Both the position numbers and the translations under genes were made by a program. The notes beneath the pieces were generated by a model. That model was not told the origin of the DNA, made no database searches, and worked only from the letters and a program-made list of their open reading frames with translations. This document shows positions 56,387 through 64,000 of a stretch of 64,000 nt of DNA, one piece after another (the first letter of the stretch is position 1; each line of letters opens with the position of its first letter). This stretch comes from Pseudomonas sp. LS1212 (lineage in GTDB: Bacteria > Pseudomonadota > Gammaproteobacteria > Pseudomonadales > Pseudomonadaceae): positions 1,153,001 through 1,217,000 of the forward strand of contig NZ_CP102951.1 in assembly GCF_024741815.1 (NCBI RefSeq), written 5' to 3'.

Positions 56387-56854
56387 ATGGTCTTTCTGCT
56401 TGCCTATATCAGCAGCGTAGTGCTGATCAACTACGCCTTCTCCAGTGCGCCGCACCTGGACATCATCTGGTCCGCCTGGGGCGGGTTGGTGTTTGTCCTG
56501 CGCGACATGGTCCAGCTGCGTTTCGGTCATGGCGCCATTGTCGCGATGCTGGCAGCGCTGGTGTTGTCCTACGTTACCTCCGACCCGACCATCGCCCTGG
56601 CCAGCGCCACTGCTTTCGCGGTGTCCGAAGGCATCGACTGGCTGGTCTTCACGGTTACCCGCAGGCCGCTGCATGATCGCCTGTGGATCAGCTCGGCGCT
56701 CAGCATCCCGCTCGATACCTTCATTTTTTTCGGCATGATCGACGCCCTCACGCCAGGCGTGGTCATCACAGCCCTGGCCTCGAAGTTCGCCGGCGTTACC
56801 TGTGTCTGGCTGGCCATGGCCTGGCGCGCACGGAAAAACGCTCTGGCCAGCTGA
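56387..56854 (+). CDS. VUT-type (queuosine-precursor transporter-like) membrane protein
   Basis: The protein has 155 residues, almost wholly hydrophobic, with about five helices: MVFLLAYISSVVLINYAF, WGGLVFVLRDMVQL, GAIVAMLAALVLSYVT, the WLVFTVTRRPLHDRLWISS loop, and GVVITALASKFAGVTCVWLAMAW. It resembles the short VUT/YhhQ-type transporter family linked to queuosine precursor uptake. The organism also has queA and tgt, but that does not prove the substrate. ATG 56387 is the first start after the DUF1289 gene. Confidence 0.75.
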   Translation: MVFLLAYISSVVLINYAFSSAPHLDIIWSAWGGLVFVLRDMVQLRFGHGAIVAMLAALVLSYVTSDPTIALASATAFAVSEGIDWLVFTVTRRPLHDRLWISSALSIPLDTFIFFGMIDALTPGVVITALASKFAGVTCVWLAMAWRARKNALAS

Positions 56855-56947
56855 AGCCGCCAGGGCAGGTTCATGTAAAATGGTCCTTTTTCAGTGGGGT
56901 TGCTCCGAGCAGGGGCAGCCCTTGAACCGCTCCCCTGAGGACCTGAG

Positions 56948-58129
56948 ATGACCCGTATCGGAACTCCACTGTCGCCGACCGCGACGCGCATATTGTTGTG
57001 TGGCTGCGGTGAGTTGGGCAAGGAAGTGGTAATCGAACTGCAGCGCCTGGGCGTTGAAGTGATTGCCGTCGACCGTTACGCCAATGCCCCGGCCATGCAG
57101 GTCGCCCATCGCAGTCACGTCATCAATATGCTCGACGGCGCAGCCCTGCGTGCAGTCATCGAAGCCGAAAAGCCGCACTTCATCGTCCCGGAAATCGAAG
57201 CCATCGCAACCGCTACCCTGGTGGAGCTCGAAGCCGAAGGCTTTACGGTGATTCCGACCGCCCGTGCCGCGCAGTTGACCATGAACCGCGAAGGTATCCG
57301 CCGCCTGGCCGCCGAAGAGCTGGACCTGCCGACTTCGCCTTACCACTTCGCCGACACCTTCGAAGACTACCGCAAGGCCGTCGAAGACCTGGGCTTCCCG
57401 TGCGTGGTCAAGCCGGTGATGAGCTCCTCGGGCAAGGGCCAGAGCCTGCTCAAGGGCGTCGATGACGTGCAGAAGGCCTGGGACTATGCGCAGGAAGGCG
57501 GGCGTGCCGGCAAAGGTCGAGTGATCATTGAGGGCTTTATCGACTTCGACTACGAAATCACCCTGCTGACCGTTCGTCATGTCGGTGGCACCACGTTCTG
57601 TGCGCCGGTCGGCCATCGTCAGGAGAAGGGCGATTACCAGGAGTCCTGGCAGCCACAGGCAATGAGCCCGGTTGCGCTGGCCGAGTCCGAGCGCGTGGCC
57701 CGGGCGGTGACCGAGGCCCTGGGTGGTCGCGGCATGTTTGGCGTGGAACTGTTCATCAAAGGTGATCAGGTCTGGTTCAGCGAAGTTTCGCCGCGCCCGC
57801 ACGACACCGGGCTGGTGACGCTGATTTCCCAGGACCTGTCGCAGTTCGCACTGCATGCCCGGGCGATTCTGGGCCTGCCGATTCCGTTGATTCGCCAGTT
57901 CGGGCCGTCGGCTTCGGCGGTGATTCTGGTAGAAGGGAAGTCCCGGCAGACCGCATTTGCCAACCTGGGTGCCGCGCTCAGCGAGCCGGATACCGCACTG
58001 CGCCTGTTCGGCAAGCCGGAAGTCAACGGCCAGCGCCGCATGGGCGTGGCCCTGGCACGCGACGAGTCGATCGAAGCGGCTCGTGCCAAGGCGACTCGGG
58101 CTTCCCAGGCGATCAGCGTAGAGCTTTAA
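56948..58129 (+). CDS. purT: formate-dependent phosphoribosylglycinamide formyltransferase
   Basis: The protein has 393 residues, an ATP-grasp enzyme that makes FGAR from GAR with formate, an alternative to PurN. The start ILLCGCGELGKEVVIELQRLG holds the GAR site; the grasp is CVVKPVMSSSGKGQSLL (about 152-168); the metal site is VWFSEVSPRPHDTGLVTL. AGGACCTGAG precedes ATG 56948. Confidence 0.98.
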   Translation: MTRIGTPLSPTATRILLCGCGELGKEVVIELQRLGVEVIAVDRYANAPAMQVAHRSHVINMLDGAALRAVIEAEKPHFIVPEIEAIATATLVELEAEGFTVIPTARAAQLTMNREGIRRLAAEELDLPTSPYHFADTFEDYRKAVEDLGFPCVVKPVMSSSGKGQSLLKGVDDVQKAWDYAQEGGRAGKGRVIIEGFIDFDYEITLLTVRHVGGTTFCAPVGHRQEKGDYQESWQPQAMSPVALAESERVARAVTEALGGRGMFGVELFIKGDQVWFSEVSPRPHDTGLVTLISQDLSQFALHARAILGLPIPLIRQFGPSASAVILVEGKSRQTAFANLGAALSEPDTALRLFGKPEVNGQRRMGVALARDESIEAARAKATRASQAISVEL

Positions 58130-58148
58130 CACGACCGCGTTGCGGCCG

Positions 58149-58211
58149 ATCGCGGGCAAGCCCGCTCCTACAGGGGTACGCGTACTATGTAGGAGCGGGC
58201 TTGCCCGCGAT
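58149..58211. repeat. REPIN
   Basis: Inverted REPs: ATCGCGGGCAAGCCCGCTCC (58149-58168, on to TACA) and TGTAGGAGCGGGCTTGCC plus CGCGAT (58188-58211), only 15 bases apart. It is the tightest pair in the window. Confidence 0.92.
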
Positions 58212-58219
58212 GCGATCTA

Positions 58220-59536
58220 TCAGGCGATGCGATTCAGATCGCTCTCTCTGGTTTCCTTCAGGCACAGCACAGCCACCACGCTGAGCAACGCTGCCGCCGA
58301 CACATACCCGCCAACCCAGCTCAAGCCCCCCATGGCCACCAGCTTCTGCGCAAAGAACGGCGCGGCCGAGGCGCCGACGATGCCGCCCAGGTTGTAGGCC
58401 GCCGAAGCACCGGTGTAGCGCACGTGCGTGGGGAACAATTCAGGCAGCAGAGCACCCATGGGGGCGAAGGTCACGCCCATCAGGAACAGTTCGAGGGCCA
58501 GGAACAGCGCCACGCCAGTGGTCGAGCCCTGGGTCAGCAGCGGCTCCATGGTGAAGCCCGAGAGTATTGCCAGCACGCCGCCGACGATCAACACCGGCTT
58601 GCGCCCATAACGGTCGCTGGCCCAGGCCGACAGCGGGGTGGCCGCGGCCATGAACAGTACGGCGAAGCACAGCAGGGCGAGGAAGGTTTCCCGGCTGTAG
58701 CCAAGTGTCGAGACACCGTAACTCAGCGAAAACACCGTCGAGATATAAAACAGCGCGTAGCAGACCACCATCGCTGCGGCGCCGAGCAACGTCGGTGCCC
58801 AGTACTGGGCAAACAGCTCCACCACCGGCATTTTCACCCGCTCATGGCGTTCGACAGCCTTGGCGAAAATCGGGGTTTCTTCCAGTTTGAGGCGAACATA
58901 CAGCCCCACCACAACCAATGCCGCACTCAGCAGAAACGGAATGCGCCAGCCCCAGGAGCGGAACTGTTCATCGCTCAGTAGCATGGCCAGGGTCAGAAAC
59001 AAACCATTGGCCGCCAGAAAGCCGATCGAAGGGCCCAGTTGTGGAAACATGCCGAACCAGGCGCGCTTGCCCTTGGGGGCGTTTTCGGTGGCCAGCAGGG
59101 CGGCGCCGCCCCATTCGCCACCCAGGCCCAGGCCTTGTCCGAAACGCAGAACGCAGAGCAGTATCGGCGCCCAGGCACCAATGCTGTCATAACCGGGCAG
59201 TACCCCGATCAGTGTTGTACAGATGCCCATCAGCAGCAGCGAAGCGACCAGGGTCGATTTGCGCCCGATGCGGTCGCCAAAGTGCCCGAACAGGGCAGAG
59301 CCCAGCGGGCGGGCGAGGAAGGCGATACCGAAGGTCAGGAAAGCAGACAGCATCTGGGCGGTGCCAGAAGTCTGCGGAAAGAATACCGGCCCGATCACCA
59401 GCGCCGCGGCGGTGGCGTAAACGTAGAAGTCATAGAACTCGATGGCCGTGCCGATGAAGCTGGCGGTGGCGACGCGTGTTGCGGAATTGACCGGGGGCGT
59501 GTCGGAGGTGTCGTTATAGGTGGTGCTGGTCGTCAT
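58220..59536 (-). CDS. MFS transporter, metabolite:H+ symporter family
   Basis: The protein has 438 residues with 12 membrane helices. The start ASFIGTAIEFYDFYVYATAAALV and GHFGDRIGRKSTL (about 84-96) plus the GEWGGAALLATENAPKGKRAW segment are typical of the MHS/ProP-like group that moves small carboxylates or compatible solutes. The substrate cannot be read from sequence. The REPIN lies between it and purT. Confidence 0.9.
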   Translation of the reverse strand: MTTSTTYNDTSDTPPVNSATRVATASFIGTAIEFYDFYVYATAAALVIGPVFFPQTSGTAQMLSAFLTFGIAFLARPLGSALFGHFGDRIGRKSTLVASLLLMGICTTLIGVLPGYDSIGAWAPILLCVLRFGQGLGLGGEWGGAALLATENAPKGKRAWFGMFPQLGPSIGFLAANGLFLTLAMLLSDEQFRSWGWRIPFLLSAALVVVGLYVRLKLEETPIFAKAVERHERVKMPVVELFAQYWAPTLLGAAAMVVCYALFYISTVFSLSYGVSTLGYSRETFLALLCFAVLFMAAATPLSAWASDRYGRKPVLIVGGVLAILSGFTMEPLLTQGSTTGVALFLALELFLMGVTFAPMGALLPELFPTHVRYTGASAAYNLGGIVGASAAPFFAQKLVAMGGLSWVGGYVSAAALLSVVAVLCLKETRESDLNRIA

Positions 59537-59602
59537 GCGCTTATCCCTGAGAGTCGAGCCGGTCCGTGTGTGGCTCGATTATAGGAAGCGCACTACCGGG
59601 CT

Positions 59603-60847
59603 TCAACGCCTTCCGGCAGGGCGCGACATGGCGTTGGTTTGCCAGATCAGGACACGGCTGACGCGGTTGTCTTCGGTCTCCAGGATTTCCAGGCGATAGC
59701 GACCGATCTTCAGGCACACCGTGGTTTCCGGAATGCTTTCCAGGGCTTCGGTGACCAGGCCGTTGAGTGTCTTCGGGCCGTCGCAGGGCAGGTGCCAGCC
59801 CAGGCTCTTGTTCAACTCGCGGATGGAAATCGCGCCTTCGATGACGAAGCGGCCGTCGGCTTGCGGATGGATATGCGGGTTGTCGAGGCTGTGCTCGTCT
59901 TCGAATTCGCCGACGATTTCTTCGAGGATATCTTCCAGCGTGACAATGCCCTGGACCTCGCCGTACTCATCGACCACCACGCCGAGGCGGCGTTGCTGCT
60001 TGTGGAAATTAAGCAGTTGCAGCTGCAGTGGCGTGCTTTCCGGGACGAAGTACGGGTCGTAGCAGGCAGCCATCAGTTGGGCCATGGTCAACTCGCCCTT
60101 GGGCAGCAAGTGGCTGATCTGGCGTGTATTGAGCACTGCTTCGACCTGATTGATGTCGCTGTGGAACACCGGCAGGCGGGTGTGCCGGCTGATGATCAAT
60201 TGTTCGATGATCTGTTCGATCGGGTCGTCGAGGTTGACGCCGTCGATTTCGCTGCGGGGTACCAGGATGTCGTTGACGGTGATTTTATCCAGCGCATGAA
60301 TGCCGCTTGGCAGCTGCGGCTTGTGAGCCCTTGCGTCATTGGCGAGTTCGTTGAGCAGCTTGCCGGTAGTGTCTTCGCTGCCTTGCTGAATCGGGCCCGC
60401 CTTGACGGCAAATGGCCGTAACAGGGCTTTGGCAATGCCTTCGAGCGGCCAGGCCAGGGGGTAGATCAGCGCGAACAGCGGCTTGAGCAGGGCGTTACCA
60501 AGGCTGATAAAAGCGTGTGGATGGCGGAGGGCGAGCAGTCGCGGCAGATATTCGGCAAAGATCAGGATCACGCAGGTGGCGCCGAGCCCCGCCAGCCAGG
60601 GGCCTCTATCGCCCGACAGGTGCATGGCCAGCAGCGTGCCGAGCACCACGGTCACGACATTGCACAGGGTTTTGCTCAGTACCAGGCTCTGCAGCGCTAC
60701 CTCGAGCCGTGGCCGGTCGCCCGCACGGCTGTTGGGGCGTTGTGCCGCCAGGTGATGCTGCGCTGCCTCGACTGCGGTGAACAGCGCCGACCACAGCAGG
60801 GTCAGCGCCATGACGCCGAGTAGCGGGCCTAGAGGCAGGTTATCCAT
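59603..60847 (-). CDS. HlyC/CorC-type membrane protein with CNNM and CBS domains
   Basis: The protein has 414 residues: DUF21/CNNM membrane domain (about 1-180, helices with LLGVMALTLLWSALFTAVEAA and GLGATCVILIFAEYLPRL), a CBS pair (about 195-315, including ILVPRSEIDGVNLDD and VVDEYGEVQGIVTLEDILEEIVGEFEDE) and a C-terminal CorC/HlyC transporter-associated domain. It is probably a magnesium/cobalt efflux factor. It follows the CcsA-like gene by 12 bases. Confidence 0.9.
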   Translation of the reverse strand: MDNLPLGPLLGVMALTLLWSALFTAVEAAQHHLAAQRPNSRAGDRPRLEVALQSLVLSKTLCNVVTVVLGTLLAMHLSGDRGPWLAGLGATCVILIFAEYLPRLLALRHPHAFISLGNALLKPLFALIYPLAWPLEGIAKALLRPFAVKAGPIQQGSEDTTGKLLNELANDARAHKPQLPSGIHALDKITVNDILVPRSEIDGVNLDDPIEQIIEQLIISRHTRLPVFHSDINQVEAVLNTRQISHLLPKGELTMAQLMAACYDPYFVPESTPLQLQLLNFHKQQRRLGVVVDEYGEVQGIVTLEDILEEIVGEFEDEHSLDNPHIHPQADGRFVIEGAISIRELNKSLGWHLPCDGPKTLNGLVTEALESIPETTVCLKIGRYRLEILETEDNRVSRVLIWQTNAMSRPAGRR

Positions 60848-60859
60848 GGGCCCGGGCCT

Positions 60860-61672
60860 TCAGACGTGCAGGATGAATTCGCGTACCAGCTTGCTGCCGA
60901 AGTACGCCAACATCAGGAGGCAGAAGCCTGCGAGGGTCCAGCGGATGGCTTTGTGGCCGCGCCAGCCGAGATGATAGCGGCCCCACAGCAGTACGCTGAA
61001 AACGATCCAGGCCACGCAAGCCAGCAGGGTCTTGTGCACCAGGTGCTGGGCGAACAGGTTCTCGACGAACAGCCAGCCCGAGATCAGCGACATCGAGAGC
61101 AGGCTCCAGCCGGCCCAGAGAAAGCCGAACAGCAGGCTTTCCATGGTTTGCAGCGGCGGGAAGTCCTTGATCAGTCCCGATGGGTGCTTGTGCTTGAGCT
61201 GGTGGTCCTGCAACAACAACAGCAAGGACTGGAACACGGCAATGGTGAGCATGCCGTAGGCCAGGATCGACAGCAGGATATGTGCCAGGATACCCGGCTC
61301 CTCATTGATCAATGGCACGGTGCCTGTGGGCGCGAATTGGGCGATCAATGTCGTCGCAATGCCCAGCGGGAATAAAAGCAGGAGCAGGATTTCGACCGGG
61401 ATTTGCGTGCAGGCAATCAGCGTCAGGGCGATCACGGCGACTGAAATCAGACTGGCGGCACTGAAGAAATCCAGGCTCAATCCCAGCGGGGTCAGCAACT
61501 GCCAGAACAGCGCCGTGGCATGGGCCACCACCGCCAGTGCACCAAGCAGGCAAAGCAGGCGTTTATCGGCTCGGGAGCCCTGTCCCAGGCGGATTCCTTG
61601 ATAGAGAGTCGCAGCGGCGTATAGGAAGGCGGCGGCGAGGCTGGGTAGTAAACTGGGTGACAAGGGGAGCAT
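60860..61672 (-). CDS. ypjD: CcsA-like inner-membrane protein (YpjD type)
   Basis: The protein has 270 residues with about eight membrane helices (PSLAAAFLYAAATLYQGIRLG first). The cytochrome-c-assembly fold motif is in FGFLWAGWSLLSMSLISGW, with histidines in HILLSILAYG and HKTLLACVAW. It is placed upstream of ffh in many gammaproteobacteria. The function is uncertain despite the fold. It is divergent from ffh with 198 bases between starts. Confidence 0.85.
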   Translation of the reverse strand: MLPLSPSLLPSLAAAFLYAAATLYQGIRLGQGSRADKRLLCLLGALAVVAHATALFWQLLTPLGLSLDFFSAASLISVAVIALTLIACTQIPVEILLLLLFPLGIATTLIAQFAPTGTVPLINEEPGILAHILLSILAYGMLTIAVFQSLLLLLQDHQLKHKHPSGLIKDFPPLQTMESLLFGFLWAGWSLLSMSLISGWLFVENLFAQHLVHKTLLACVAWIVFSVLLWGRYHLGWRGHKAIRWTLAGFCLLMLAYFGSKLVREFILHV

Positions 61673-61870
61673 AAATCCTGTTAGGCGAGCCCGAAAGGGT
61701 TGAGTTTGGCATAGAACGCGCCTGCCACGAAAGACGCCTGTATGGTGTCCGTGCGGCAGAGTCTTCGCTATAATCGGCGGCCTGCCCTTGCCAAAGGCTC
61801 GTCGAGCACCCCCGCGAGCGCTTGCAACAGCTGATAAACCTCGGTTCGACAGAGCCTGAAAGGATCACGA

Positions 61871-63247
61871 ATGTTTGAAAACCTGACCGATCGTCTCTCG
61901 CAGACGCTGCGCCATGTGACTGGCAAGGCCAAGCTGACCGAAGACAACATTAAAGATACGTTGCGCGAAGTGCGTATGGCTTTGCTCGAAGCCGATGTTG
62001 CCTTGCCGGTGGTCAAGGATTTCGTCAACAAGGTCAAGGAGCGCGCTGTCGGCACCGAAGTGTCGCGCAGCCTGACGCCGGGCCAGGCGTTCGTGAAGAT
62101 CGTCCAGGCCGAGCTCGAAAGCTTGATGGGCGCCGCCAACGAAGACCTCGCGCTCAACGCCGTGCCGCCAGCCGTTGTGCTGATGGCCGGCCTGCAGGGC
62201 GCGGGCAAGACCACCACGGCCGGCAAGCTGGCGCGCTTCCTTAAGGAGCGCAAGAAAAAGACCGTAATGGTGGTGTCGGCCGACGTCTACCGTCCGGCGG
62301 CGATCAAGCAGCTCGAGACGCTGGCCAACGATATCGGCGTGACGTTCTTCCCGTCCGACATCAGCCAGAAGCCTATTGCCATTGCCGAAGCGGCCATTCG
62401 CGAAGCCAGGATCAAATTCATCGACGTGGTCATCGTCGATACCGCCGGTCGCCTGCACATCGACGCCGAGATGATGGCCGAGATCAAGGACCTGCACGCG
62501 GCGGTCAAGCCGGTCGAAACCCTGTTCGTGGTCGATGCCATGACCGGCCAGGACGCCGCCAACACGGCCAAGGCCTTTGGTGATGCGCTGCCCCTGACCG
62601 GTGTGATCCTGACCAAGGTCGACGGCGATGCCCGTGGCGGTGCCGCCCTGTCGGTACGCGCGATCACCGGCAAGCCGATCAAGTTCATCGGTATGGGCGA
62701 GAAGAGCGAAGCGCTCGAGCCGTTCCATCCTGACCGTATCGCCTCGCGCATTCTGGGCATGGGCGACGTGCTCAGCCTGATCGAGCAGGCCGAGCAGACC
62801 CTCGATAAAGAGAAAGCCGACAAGCTGGCGAAAAAGCTCAAGAAGGGCAAGGGCTTCGATCTCGAAGACTTCCGCGACCAGCTGCAGCAAATGAAGAACA
62901 TGGGCGGCCTTGGCGGCCTGATGGACAAGCTGCCGAACATGGGTGGCGTGAACCTGGCGCAAATGGGCAACGCCCAGAATGCCGCCGAGAAGCAGTTCAA
63001 GCAGATGGAAGCCATCATCAACTCCATGACCCCGGCCGAGCGCCGCGACCCCGAGCTGATCAGCGGCTCGCGCAAGCGCCGTATCGCCATGGGTTCCGGC
63101 ACCCAGGTGCAGGACATCGGTCGCTTGATCAAGCAGCACAAGCAGATGCAGAAGATGATGAAGAAATTCTCCGCCAAGGGCGGCATGGCAAAAATGATGC
63201 GCGGCATGGGCGGAATGTTGCCCGGCGGCGGCATGCCCAAGCTCTAA
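61871..63247 (+). CDS. ffh: signal recognition particle protein Ffh
   Basis: The protein has 458 residues: N domain, G domain with GLQGAGKTTTAGKLARFLK (about 107-125), DTAGRLHID and TKVDGDARGG, and a methionine-rich M domain that binds 4.5S RNA and signal peptides (GGMAKMMRGMGGMLPGGGM at the end). It delivers nascent membrane proteins to FtsY and SecYEG. Confidence 0.98.
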   Translation: MFENLTDRLSQTLRHVTGKAKLTEDNIKDTLREVRMALLEADVALPVVKDFVNKVKERAVGTEVSRSLTPGQAFVKIVQAELESLMGAANEDLALNAVPPAVVLMAGLQGAGKTTTAGKLARFLKERKKKTVMVVSADVYRPAAIKQLETLANDIGVTFFPSDISQKPIAIAEAAIREARIKFIDVVIVDTAGRLHIDAEMMAEIKDLHAAVKPVETLFVVDAMTGQDAANTAKAFGDALPLTGVILTKVDGDARGGAALSVRAITGKPIKFIGMGEKSEALEPFHPDRIASRILGMGDVLSLIEQAEQTLDKEKADKLAKKLKKGKGFDLEDFRDQLQQMKNMGGLGGLMDKLPNMGGVNLAQMGNAQNAAEKQFKQMEAIINSMTPAERRDPELISGSRKRRIAMGSGTQVQDIGRLIKQHKQMQKMMKKFSAKGGMAKMMRGMGGMLPGGGMPKL

Positions 63248-63257
63248 AGAATTCAGG

Positions 63258-63443
63258 TTGCCGACAACCCCATTTTGGGGTTGTCGGCAATCCGAACCCC
63301 GCCTCGGCGGGATTACCTGCCACTGCTTGCAGTGGCTCCAATTGCAGATCTGCATGGCGCGCTGTTCGGCGCCGGAAAATGGCATTTGCAAAAGTCCGTA
63401 CATTCCTTGAGAATATGCGGCCTTTCGGGCACCCGTGTGCCCG
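63258..63443 (+). other. hairpin-rich leader between ffh and rpsP
   Basis: There are three perfect stems: TTGCCGACAACCCC/GGGGTTGTCGGCAA (63258-63290, 5-base loop, no T-run after it), GCCACTGC-tt-GCAGTGGC (63319-63336) and CGGGCAC-ccgt-GTGCCCG (63426-63443). The first may end ffh transcription or protect its mRNA; the others could be leader structure for rpsP. TATGAT at 63452 is a possible -10. No gene is seen in 63248-63487. Confidence 0.55.
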
Positions 63444-63487
63444 CTGTGCATTATGATTTGCAGCACCGACTACAGGAACGATGTTCA

Positions 63488-63739
63488 ATGCTAACCATCC
63501 GTCTTGCCCGTGGTGGCTCTAAAAAGCGCCCATTCTACCAACTGACCGTTACCGATTCGCGTAACCCACGCGACGGTTCCCACAAGGAGCACGTTGGTTT
63601 CTTCAACCCTGTCGCTCGTGGTCAGGAAATCAAGCTGTCCGTGAACCAAGAGCGCGTAGCCTACTGGCTGAGCGTTGGTGCACAGCCGTCTGAGCGTGTT
63701 GCTCAGCTGCTGAAGGAAGCTGCCAAGGCTGCTGCCTGA
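63488..63739 (+). CDS. rpsP: 30S ribosomal protein S16
   Basis: The protein has 83 residues (MLTIRLARGGSKKRPFYQL) with the family's DSRNPRDG and YWLSVGAQPSERVAQLL. ACAGGAACG precedes the ATG; the longer frame upstream covers the hairpin leader. It heads the rpsP-rimM-trmD-rplS operon. Confidence 0.98.
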   Translation: MLTIRLARGGSKKRPFYQLTVTDSRNPRDGSHKEHVGFFNPVARGQEIKLSVNQERVAYWLSVGAQPSERVAQLLKEAAKAAA

Positions 63740-63744
63740 GCAAT

Positions 63745-64000
63745 ATGAACGCGACGCCAGAAAGCGCTGATGACCTGATCGTTGTCGGCAAGATATTTTC
63801 GGTTCACGGCGTTCGCGGCGAGGTGAAGGTGTATTCCTTTACCGATCCGATTGAAAACCTGTTGGATTACCGCATCTGGACGCTTCGGCGTGACGGCGTG
63901 GTGAAACGGGTAGAGCTGGTCAGTGGCCGTTCCACTCAAAAGGACCTGGTCGCCAAGCTCAAAGGCCTCGACGATCGCGATGAAGCCCGTCTTCTGAGCG
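63745..64000 (+). CDS. rimM: 16S rRNA processing protein RimM, 3' end off the window
   Basis: Eighty-five codons are seen (MNATPESADDLIVVGKIFSVHGVRGEVKVYSF and onward), with the VGKIFSVHGVRGEVKV signature of the N-terminal RimM domain. RimM binds S19 and helps mature the 30S head. It starts 5 bases after rpsP and is cut by the window edge. Confidence 0.96.
   Translation, partial: MNATPESADDLIVVGKIFSVHGVRGEVKVYSFTDPIENLLDYRIWTLRRDGVVKRVELVSGRSTQKDLVAKLKGLDDRDEARLLS

Overview
The window is a stretch of a Pseudomonas chromosome, most likely from the fluorescens/putida side of the genus. The evidence is the queA-tgt-yajC-secDF, isc, ndk-rlmN-pilW-rodZ-ispG-hisS-bamB-der and guaBA gene orders, pseudomonad protein sequences throughout, and repeated GGGCTTGCCCGCGAT-type REP sequences. 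From about 8.1 kb to the right edge it is ordinary, dense housekeeping DNA.

The first 8.1 kb are different. They form the right part of an integrated mobile element lying against the 3' end of a tRNA-Leu(CAA) gene at 8126-8210; its left end and any integrase are outside the window. The visible part has a P4-type primase/helicase (cut by the window edge), inverted heptamer iterons just behind it, a small ribbon-helix-helix-like protein, and roughly 700 bases without a convincing gene but full of short perfect dyads. Next come an opposite-strand small membrane protein, a 5'-broken ParB-like gene and a compact ten-gene cassette (3087-7688). Three cassette products resemble phage scaffold, capsid-decoration and small-terminase proteins, and most of the others are unrecognisable. 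No capsid, portal or large terminase gene is visible, so a phage satellite or a decayed prophage remnant are the main readings. This is the best candidate for something undescribed.

The housekeeping part runs as follows: tRNA modification and Sec translocon (queA, tgt, yajC, secD, secF); a glycine-zipper protein; suhB facing away from trmJ and cysE; the full iron-sulfur operon iscRSUA-hscBA-fdx-iscX behind an IscR-type operator; ndk; and the rlmN-pilW-rodZ-ispG-hisS-yfgM-bamB-der run. Then follow a methionine aminotransferase and omega-amidase pair that fits methionine salvage, and an IS66-family insertion (34307-36358) with an 8-bp target duplication set in the T-tract of a terminator. leuA follows, with a 25-codon leader ORF.

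The right third holds xseA with an M23 peptidase, guaBA, a membrane protein and Tat-exported multicopper oxidase behind a Fur-box-like dyad, tadA, mltF, purL, a NIF3-like protein, an L,D-transpeptidase, two Nudix hydrolases, a gamma-carbonic anhydrase, a DUF1289 protein, a VUT-type transporter, purT, an MHS-type transporter, a CorC-like protein, a CcsA/YpjD-like protein, ffh, rpsP and the start of rimM. Five REPINs and one second-family inverted repeat sit in intergenic gaps.
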